From the NCBI GenBank assembly GCA_021786915.1, contig JAJYMP010000034.1:1-11367 (forward strand): a stretch of 11,367 bases of DNA, in the 5' to 3' direction. Of this stretch, positions 6,515 to 11,367 are shown piece after piece; positions within the stretch are counted from its first letter, which is position 1; each line of letters begins with the position of its first letter. The DNA comes from Chloroflexota bacterium. Lineage in GTDB: Bacteria; Chloroflexota; Limnocylindria; Limnocylindrales; CSP1-4. The notes beneath the pieces were generated by a model. The model saw only the letters and a list, made by a program, of their open reading frames with translations, did not search any database and had not been told where the DNA came from. Both the position numbers and the translations under genes were made by a program.

Positions 6515-6537
6515 GACCGAGACGGAGCAAGACCGTG
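6506..6537. repeat. Two tandem 16-base repeats in the regulator/operon intergenic region
   Basis: ACGGAGCAAGACCG occurs at 6506-6519 and again at 6522-6535, a period of 16 bases with identical 14-base cores. It lies between the two TGTTAGACA dyads. Function is unknown; it may be a secondary protein-binding site or a simple duplication. Confidence 0.75.
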
Positions 6538-6558
6538 CCGACGTGCTGGAGATCGAGC

Positions 6559-6597
6559 TGGACGGCATCTATGAATGACTGTATTGTTGTTAGACAA
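6559..6597 (+). promoter_or_regulatory. Putative operon promoter with GntR/FCD-type operator TTGT-TAG-ACAA (copy 2)
   Basis: TGGACG (6559-6564) and TATTGT (6582-6587) match sigma-70-type -35 and -10 boxes at 4 of 6 positions each, with an ideal 17-base spacer. The perfect dyad TTGTTAGACAA (6587-6597) covers the expected transcription start and fits the TNGTNNNACNA form known for FadR-subfamily GntR operators such as LldR and PdhR. Its core TGTTAGACA is identical to the copy at 6498-6506. The position predicts repression of the aldehyde dehydrogenase operon. Confidence 0.6.
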
Positions 6598-6616
6598 TCA
6601 TGCTGCTGAGGTGAAG

Positions 6617-8083
6617 GTGACAGCTCGAGTTCAACGGGACGGCCGACTGCTCATAGGCCATGAGTGGCGCGAAGCCACGAGTGGGCGGCGCTTTGAGGTG
6701 ACCGACCCCGCCACCGGGGCGGTCGTCGGATCGACCCCCGACGCCGACGAGAGCGACGTCCGGTCGGCGATCGACGCTGCTCACGATGCGTTGCCGATGT
6801 GGCGCGTCACGCCTGCGATCGAGCGGGCCCGGCTGTTGAGGCGGTCGGCGGACTTCATCCGCGAGCGGCGCGAGCTGATCGCCAACGTCATGACGGATGA
6901 GCAGGGCAAGCCCCTTGCGGAGTCGGCCGGCGAGGTCGACTACGCTGCCGGGTTCCTCGAGTGGTTCGCCGGGGAGGCCGAACGGATCTACGGACAGGTC
7001 GCCCCACCGAGTTCGCCCGAGAAGCGTGTTCTCGTGCTCCGGCAACCCGTCGGGGTGACCACGGCGATCACGCCGTGGAACTTCCCGGCGGCGATGCTGA
7101 CGCGAAAGCTCGGGCCCGCGATTGCGGCCGGCTGTACGAGCGTTGTCAAGCCCGCCTCAGCGACCCCGTTGACTGCGATCGAGATCTGCCGCGCGATCCG
7201 CGACGCCGGTGCTCCACCCGGCCTCGTGAACCTCATCACGACGCGCCAGTCAGCGATGGCCGTTGACGTCCTCATGGGTGACCCGCGCGTGCGCAAGATC
7301 TCGTTCACCGGCTCGACCGAGGTCGGCAAGGACCTGATCCGTCGCTCGGCCGATCAGGTCAAACGGCTCAGCCTCGAGCTCGGCGGGCACGCCCCCTTCA
7401 TCGTCTTCGACGACGCTGATCTCGGCGCTGCCCTCGAGCAGCTGATGGCCTCGAAGTTCCGCAACGCCGGGCAGACGTGTGTCTGCGCGAACCGGATCTA
7501 CGTCCAGCGAGGCGTCTATCGCGAGTTTCTCGAGGCGTTCGCCGCGCGGACGGCCGCGCTCGTCGTGGGCGTCGGCTCGCGACCGGGCGTGCAGATCGGC
7601 CCGCTCATCGACGAGCGCGCGCTCGCCAAGGTCGAACAGCATGTGGAAGATGCGGTCCGCCACGGGGCGCGAGTCGTCGTCGGTGGACGTCGGATCCATG
7701 AAGGGGATCTTGCGACCGGCCACTTCTTCGCGCCCACGGTGCTCGATGGCGTCACCGGCGACATGCTCATCGCCCGCGAAGAGACCTTCGGCCCGGTCGC
7801 CGGCCTGACCGCGTTCGACACCGAGGACGAAGCCGTCCGCCTCGCGAACGACACGCCGTATGGCCTCGCGGCGTACTTCGCGACCCGGGACTATGCACGC
7901 CTGCTCCGCGTCGCGGAGCGCCTCGAGTTCGGGGTCGTCGGCGCCAACGACGGGTTGCCGTCCACGCCGAGCGCGCCGTTCGGCGGGATGAAGGAGTCGG
8001 GCTTCGGCCGCGAGGGCGGGGCCTTCGGGATCGAGGAGTACCTCGACGTGAAGTACGTCTCGATCGGCGGGATCGGTTCATGA
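6617..8083 (+). CDS. gabD: NAD(P)-dependent succinate-semialdehyde dehydrogenase-type aldehyde dehydrogenase
   Basis: This 488-residue enzyme oxidises an aldehyde, probably succinate semialdehyde, to the acid. It follows the E. coli GabD pattern closely: TPWNFPAAMLTRKLGPAIAAG, SVVKPASATPL, FTGSTEVGK, LELGGHAPF with the general base Glu254, AGQTCVCANR with the nucleophile Cys288, EETFGPVAGL, NDTPYGLAAYF and FGGMKESGFGREG. The doublet CxC around the nucleophile is typical of succinate-semialdehyde dehydrogenases. GTG at 6617 (GAGG at 6608-6611) is preferred: an upstream ATG at 6575 would put the first codons inside the predicted promoter and operator, and the shorter form places the catalytic residues at the same numbers as I recall for GabD. 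It is the first gene of the operon and its stop overlaps the next start (ATGA at 8080). Glutarate-semialdehyde or another omega-semialdehyde remains possible. Confidence 0.9.
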   Translation: MTARVQRDGRLLIGHEWREATSGRRFEVTDPATGAVVGSTPDADESDVRSAIDAAHDALPMWRVTPAIERARLLRRSADFIRERRELIANVMTDEQGKPLAESAGEVDYAAGFLEWFAGEAERIYGQVAPPSSPEKRVLVLRQPVGVTTAITPWNFPAAMLTRKLGPAIAAGCTSVVKPASATPLTAIEICRAIRDAGAPPGLVNLITTRQSAMAVDVLMGDPRVRKISFTGSTEVGKDLIRRSADQVKRLSLELGGHAPFIVFDDADLGAALEQLMASKFRNAGQTCVCANRIYVQRGVYREFLEAFAARTAALVVGVGSRPGVQIGPLIDERALAKVEQHVEDAVRHGARVVVGGRRIHEGDLATGHFFAPTVLDGVTGDMLIAREETFGPVAGLTAFDTEDEAVRLANDTPYGLAAYFATRDYARLLRVAERLEFGVVGANDGLPSTPSAPFGGMKESGFGREGGAFGIEEYLDVKYVSIGGIGS

Positions 8084-9825
8084 CGCTGGAGGCGAGTCGG
8101 CGCTTCACCGCGCTCGTCACGGACGGCGCGTTCGACGACCTCGCGATCGAGCGATCCGTGCTCGAGCCGATCGGCTGTGCCGTCGTCGCACATCGTTCCT
8201 CGTCTGGAGTCGACCTGCTGACGATGGTGGGGTCCGTCGACGGCCTGCTCGTCAACCGGGCACCGATCACCGAGACCGTCATCGACCAGGCCCCGAGCCT
8301 CAAGGTCGTCGCCCGCTACGGCGTCGGGGTCGACAACATCGACATCGATGCCGCCGCCAGCCGCGGCATCGCCGTGACGAACGTCCCCGATTACTGCGTC
8401 GACGAGGTGGCGGAGTACGTCATCGCCCTGATCCTCGCCTGTGCCCGCCAGGTCGTCCGGCTCGACCGGATCGTCCACGGGGGTCGCTGGTCGCCGGCCG
8501 ACATCAGTCCGACCCGCCGCCTGGCGGGAAGCGTGCTCGGGCTGGTCGGACTGGGCCGAATCGGTTGCGCCGTCGCCACGCGCGCGTCGGCTCTCGGGCT
8601 CACGATCCTCGCCCACGACCCGTTCGTCGCCAACCCGCCCGCGGGCGTCACCCTGACGGGGCTGGGCGAGCTCTTGGCGACCGCCGACTTCGTCTCGCTG
8701 CACGTGCCGCTCACCGAGTCGACCCAGGGGCTCATCGGGTCACCGGAGATTCGCGCGATGAAGCCGACGGCGTTTCTCGTCAACGCCGCGCGGGGTGCCC
8801 TGATCGATGAGGCCGCGCTGTACGAGGGCCTCTGCGAGGGGTGGATCGCCGGGGCGGCGCTCGACGTCCTGGCCGCGGAACCGCCGGGCCCGGACCATCC
8901 GCTCATCGGTCTCGACAACGTGATCCTCACGCCGCACGTGGCCTTCTACTCCGAGGAGTCGCTGCGCGACCGCCGGCTGAAGGCGGCGCTCGGCGTCCGG
9001 GAGGTCCTTCTCGGGCGCATGCCGGATCACCCGGTGACTCCCGGGCGGCGACGACCGACGCCTGTCGCGCGGCAGGACGACGCTCGGACGGATCCGGGCT
9101 GCACCGCACACGGAGGAAGGCACATGGTGGATCTCGACTTCGGCCGGTTCGACGCCTTGACGTTCGACTGCTATGGGACGCTCATCGACTGGGAAGCGGG
9201 CATCGCGACGGGCCTCCGCGCCGTCCTCGCGCCACGAGGTGTCGCGGCGAGCGACGACGAGCTCCTTGAGGCATTCGCGCGCCATGAGGCGGCGGCCGAG
9301 GCCGGCGAGTATCTCCGATACCGGGAGGTCCTCGTGCGCTCGCTCCGTGGAGTGTGCGGCGAGTATGAGATTGATCCTGGCGACGGCGAGACGACAGCCT
9401 TCTCCGAGTCTGTCGGCGACTGGCCTGCATTCCCGGATTCGGCCGCCGCCCTCGCGCGGCTCGCACAGCGGTTCAGGCTCGGCGTCATCACGAACTGCGA
9501 CGACGACCTGTTCGCGAGCTCGAACCGCCGACTCGGCGTGACGTTCGACTGGGTCGTCACCGCGCAGCAGGCAAGCAGATACAAGCCGGACCTGCGGGTC
9601 TTCGAGCTCGCGTTCGAGCGTATCGACGTCCCGCGCGAGCGCATCCTCCATGTCGCCCAGAGCCTGTTCCACGACCACGTCCCGGCGAAGCGGCTCGGGA
9701 TGTCGACCGTCTGGATCGATCGCCGCAACGACAAGCCCGGGTTCGGTGCCACGCCCCCGGCCTCGGCGGCACCGGACCTGACGGTGACCGACATGGCGAC
9801 GTTCGCCGAGCTGGCCCTCCGATGA
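8080..9825 (+). CDS. Fusion: D-isomer-specific 2-hydroxyacid dehydrogenase + HAD type II (haloacid dehalogenase-like) hydrolase
   Basis: One uninterrupted frame of 581 residues holds two enzymes. Residues 1 to about 322 are a D-2-hydroxyacid dehydrogenase (phosphoglycerate dehydrogenase/CtBP type): ARYGVGVDNIDIDAAASRGI (78-97), the NAD motif GLVGLGRIG (154-162), and the catalytic triad R239 (NAARGALID), E267 (AAEPPG) and H286 (TPHVAFYS). Residues 323-348 are a Pro/Arg-rich linker that looks like translated spacer. Residues 349-581 are a HAD hydrolase of the haloacid dehalogenase type II group: nucleophile D363 in FDCYGTLID, TNCD (471-474), K502 in YKPDLRVF, and D532 in HVAQSLFHD. The start overlaps the aldehyde dehydrogenase stop by 4 bases. 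A strong internal ribosome binding site precedes M349, so the HAD part may also be made alone. The substrates are unknown; the fused layout is the unusual point. Confidence 0.85.
   Translation: MTLEASRRFTALVTDGAFDDLAIERSVLEPIGCAVVAHRSSSGVDLLTMVGSVDGLLVNRAPITETVIDQAPSLKVVARYGVGVDNIDIDAAASRGIAVTNVPDYCVDEVAEYVIALILACARQVVRLDRIVHGGRWSPADISPTRRLAGSVLGLVGLGRIGCAVATRASALGLTILAHDPFVANPPAGVTLTGLGELLATADFVSLHVPLTESTQGLIGSPEIRAMKPTAFLVNAARGALIDEAALYEGLCEGWIAGAALDVLAAEPPGPDHPLIGLDNVILTPHVAFYSEESLRDRRLKAALGVREVLLGRMPDHPVTPGRRRPTPVARQDDARTDPGCTAHGGRHMVDLDFGRFDALTFDCYGTLIDWEAGIATGLRAVLAPRGVAASDDELLEAFARHEAAAEAGEYLRYREVLVRSLRGVCGEYEIDPGDGETTAFSESVGDWPAFPDSAAALARLAQRFRLGVITNCDDDLFASSNRRLGVTFDWVVTAQQASRYKPDLRVFELAFERIDVPRERILHVAQSLFHDHVPAKRLGMSTVWIDRRNDKPGFGATPPASAAPDLTVTDMATFAELALR
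9112..9126 (+). promoter_or_regulatory. Internal ribosome binding site and ATG for a stand-alone HAD protein
   Basis: GGAGGAAGG at 9112-9120 is followed by ATG at 9124, a 7-base gap from GGAGG, which is one of the best ribosome binding sites in the window. It lies inside the fused frame at the exact boundary between linker and HAD domain, so translation can start here and yield a 233-residue HAD protein of normal family length. Confidence 0.75.
9124..9825 (+). other. HAD type II hydrolase domain (possible separate 233-residue product)
   Basis: Read from the internal ATG, this is a complete haloacid dehalogenase-like HAD protein. Compared with L-2-haloacid dehalogenases, the Asp nucleophile, the Thr four residues later, the Lys in YKPD and the late Asp are kept. 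The Tyr after that Lys is Phe (RVF), and the Ser and Asn of the substrate loop (SSNxxD in dehalogenases) are Gln and Leu in VAQSLFHD. Dehalogenase activity is therefore doubtful; a phosphatase or another hydrolase is possible. It is listed apart from the fused gene because it may be the functional unit. Confidence 0.65.
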
Positions 9826-9859
9826 GGCCTCTCCTGTCGAGGTCGCCGGGGATCGCGCC

Positions 9860-11173
9860 GTGGTGACGGACGACGGGCGCCTCGATGCCCTTCCCGACCG
9901 ATCGGTCGTGCCGGCGGTCTGGTCCCGCTACACCGACCTCATCGTCGAGCACGGCGAGGGCAGCTGGCTCGTCACCCGCGACGGCCGGCGCTACCTCGAC
10001 TACAGCTCCGGGATCGGGGTGACGAGCACGGGCCACGCCCACCCGCGCGTCGTGGCTGCCGTTCAGGCACAGGCAGCCAAGCTCCTGCACGGCCAGCAGA
10101 ACATCGTCTACCACGAGCCAGGTCTCCGGCTCCATGAGCGGCTTCGTCACGTGCTGCCGGGCGACGGCTGGGCGGCGTTCCTCGCCAACAGCGGGGCAGA
10201 GGCCATCGAGGCGGCGGTGAAGCTGGCCCGCGCCGCGACCGGACGGCCGGCGATCGTTGCCTTCCGGGGCGGCTTCCACGGTCGCACCGCCCAGGCGATG
10301 GCCCTGACGAGCTCCAGGGTCGCGGTCCGCGGCGACTTCGAGCCGCTCCCAGGCTCGGTCTACCACGCTCCCTACCCGTATTGCTACCGAGCGCCGGGTG
10401 GCCCGCACGCACGGCTTGCGTGCAGCTGCGACTGGGAGTCGGAGCTGGACCTCCTATTTGCCCAGCTCGTGGCACCCGAACGGGTCGCGGCGTTCATCGT
10501 CGAGCCGGTCCTTGGTGAGGGGGGCTACGTGGTTCCGCCCCACGACTTCGTGCCTCGCCTGCGCGCGATCGCGGACCGGCACGGGATCCTGCTCGTCGCC
10601 GATGAGATCCAGACCGGTTTCGGCCGGACCGGGCGGATGTTCGCCGTTGAGCATGTGGAGACGCGACCTGACATCGTGACCGTCGCGAAGGGGATCGCCT
10701 CTGGCCTGCCACTGAGCGGGATCATCGTCCGCGAGGAGCTCTTTGAAAGCTGGGCGCCTGGAGTCCACGGCGGAACGTACGGCGGCAACGTCGTCGCCTG
10801 TGCCGCCGCGCTGGCGACACTCGACGTCATCGAGGATGAGGGGCTTGTCGCCAACGCAGCGGCACGTGGCCGGCAACTCCTCGACGGGCTGCGCGAACTC
10901 CGGCCAGCCCATCCTTCCCTCGGCGACGTACGGGGCCTGGGCTGCATGGTGGGTCTCGAATTCGTCCAGCCTGGCGTGGCCGATGGGCGCGCCCCCGACC
11001 CCGCGATGGCGGGGGGCGTCATCGCGGCAGCCCTGGAGCGTCAGCTCATCGTTCTCTCGGCCGGCTCGTGGGGCCAGGTCGTGCGCCTTATCCCGCCGCT
11101 CGTAACGACGCGAGCCGAGGTCGATCAGGCGCTGGAGATCATGGGTGAGGCCCTCACCGCCGCCGGAGCGTAG
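9860..11173 (+). CDS. Class III PLP-dependent aminotransferase, 4-aminobutyrate aminotransferase-like
   Basis: This 437-residue enzyme moves an amino group from an omega-amino acid or amine to a 2-oxo acid. Class III landmarks run in order: YLDYSSGIGVTSTGHAHPRV (45-64), LANSGAEAIEAAVKLAR (108-124), FRGGFHGRT (135-143), FIVEPVLGEGGY (212-223), LVADEIQTGFGRTG (245-258, D248 holds the pyridine nitrogen), VTVAKGIASGLPLSG with the PLP lysine K277, and GGTYGGNVVACAAA. GTG at 9860 has GGGG about 8 bases upstream; 34 bases separate it from the HAD stop, so it is in the same operon. Being next to a GabD-type enzyme makes GABA the first guess for substrate, which is why I do not assign gabT outright; beta-alanine, taurine or diamines remain possible. 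A small insert with C175, C188 and C190 is visible. Confidence 0.9.
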   Translation: MVTDDGRLDALPDRSVVPAVWSRYTDLIVEHGEGSWLVTRDGRRYLDYSSGIGVTSTGHAHPRVVAAVQAQAAKLLHGQQNIVYHEPGLRLHERLRHVLPGDGWAAFLANSGAEAIEAAVKLARAATGRPAIVAFRGGFHGRTAQAMALTSSRVAVRGDFEPLPGSVYHAPYPYCYRAPGGPHARLACSCDWESELDLLFAQLVAPERVAAFIVEPVLGEGGYVVPPHDFVPRLRAIADRHGILLVADEIQTGFGRTGRMFAVEHVETRPDIVTVAKGIASGLPLSGIIVREELFESWAPGVHGGTYGGNVVACAAALATLDVIEDEGLVANAAARGRQLLDGLRELRPAHPSLGDVRGLGCMVGLEFVQPGVADGRAPDPAMAGGVIAAALERQLIVLSAGSWGQVVRLIPPLVTTRAEVDQALEIMGEALTAAGA

Positions 11174-11175
11174 TC

Positions 11176-11195
11176 GAGGAGGAGCAGTGCGACGA
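11176..11195 (+). other. Ribosome binding site and GTG start of a lost next operon gene
   Basis: GAGGAGG at 11176-11182 followed by GTG at 11187 looks like the proper start of a gene placed 13 bases after the aminotransferase stop. Its frame reads only about three codons before the RpiR-like sequence begins, and then meets a TGA at 11256-11258. The real gene body appears to have been replaced at about 11196. Confidence 0.45.
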
Positions 11196-11367
11196 CAACT
11201 TCGGCCGGTCACCCCTGACCGAGCACGCCCGGCACGTGCTCACCACGGCTGCCCGTGAGACGACGTTTCGGTCGGGCGCCATGGCCAGCCGGATCGCCCA
11301 GCTGGCGGTCATCGACTGCCTGTTCGTCGGCGTCGCCCAGCGCTCGTACGAGCGAACGGTCAGTGCC
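11196..11367 (+). pseudogene. 5'-truncated copy of the RpiR/MurR regulator gene (SIS domain part), continues past window
   Basis: From 11196 the sequence aligns without gaps to 2449-2620 of the RpiR gene in the same window. I count about 10 differences in 172 bases; all but two are synonymous (the changes are Ile to Val and Arg to Ser near the end). The translation, NFGRSPLTEHARHVLTTAAR and onward to SYERTVSA, is open to the window edge. The helix-turn-helix and first half of the SIS domain are absent, as is a start codon in this frame. The synonymous bias shows that this copy diverged as working protein, so its source is a related functional gene (paralogue or another strain), now joined in the wrong place or truncated. 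Confidence 0.7.

Noticed and set aside
6575..6616. ATG at 6575 as start of the aldehyde dehydrogenase
   Set aside because: The first codons would overlap the predicted -10 box and operator, no ribosome binding site precedes it, and the extra 14 residues are not typical of the family.
8740..9678. 312-codon minus-strand open frame opposite the dehydrogenase/HAD gene
   Set aside because: No motif, spans the junction of two clear plus-strand domains; antisense artefact of codon bias.
9124..9825. Phosphonoacetaldehyde hydrolase (PhnX), which would make the operon an aminoethylphosphonate pathway
   Set aside because: The nucleophile motif is FDCYGTLID of the haloacid dehalogenase type rather than the DxAGT form of PhnX, and the aminotransferase is class III with GABA-type motifs.
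11187..11258. Short plus-strand frame of 23 codons from the GTG at 11187
   Set aside because: Its body is the RpiR coding sequence read in the wrong frame; only the start region seems to be real.

Overview
The window is G+C-rich throughout, with G or C at most third codon positions, several GTG starts and tight gene spacing. Together with an IS3-type insertion-sequence remnant of a kind familiar from high-GC Gram-positives, this suggests an actinomycete or a high-GC Chloroflexota member. No rRNA, tRNA or single-copy marker gene is present, so this placement is only an inference. No CRISPR array, phage module or obvious defence system is visible.

Layout, left to right. (1) 1-432, minus: start of a family-5 peptide/oligopeptide-binding lipoprotein of an ABC importer, cut by the window edge. 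(2) 630-2743, plus: a cytosolic family S12 serine hydrolase overlapping by 4 bp an RpiR/MurR-type regulator with a SIS domain. With the divergent peptide-binding protein this resembles a muropeptide or peptide scavenging unit. (3) 2720-3628, minus: a LysR regulator, convergent with and overlapping the RpiR gene, and divergent from a D-cysteine desulfhydrase-like PLP enzyme (3862-4863). The PLP gene overlaps a DinB-fold protein (4856-5365). (4) 5366-5688: no intact gene; a truncated IS3-family transposase end with one terminal inverted repeat and a strong hairpin. (5) 5689-6387, minus: a GntR/FCD regulator divergent from an operon that runs to the right edge: a succinate-semialdehyde dehydrogenase-type enzyme (6617-8083), a D-2-hydroxyacid dehydrogenase fused in frame to a HAD type II hydrolase (8080-9825), and a class III aminotransferase (9860-11173). 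Two identical TGTTAGACA dyads lie in the divergent promoter region and are good operator candidates for the GntR protein.

How they work together: the right-hand operon reads as amine or omega-amino-acid breakdown. The aminotransferase would make an aldehyde (succinate semialdehyde if the substrate is GABA) and the dehydrogenase would oxidise it to the acid. The hydroxyacid dehydrogenase/HAD protein would act on a 2-hydroxy or 2-halo acid side branch. Substrates are not fixed by the sequence.

The oddest feature is at the right edge. About 20 bp after the aminotransferase stop, just past a good ribosome binding site and GTG start, the sequence becomes a close copy of the 3' part of the window's own RpiR gene. 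By my alignment there are about 10 differences in 172 bp, mostly synonymous, and the copy lacks the 5' part. It is either a real recombination or duplication scar that destroyed the next operon gene, or a join between related strains made during assembly.
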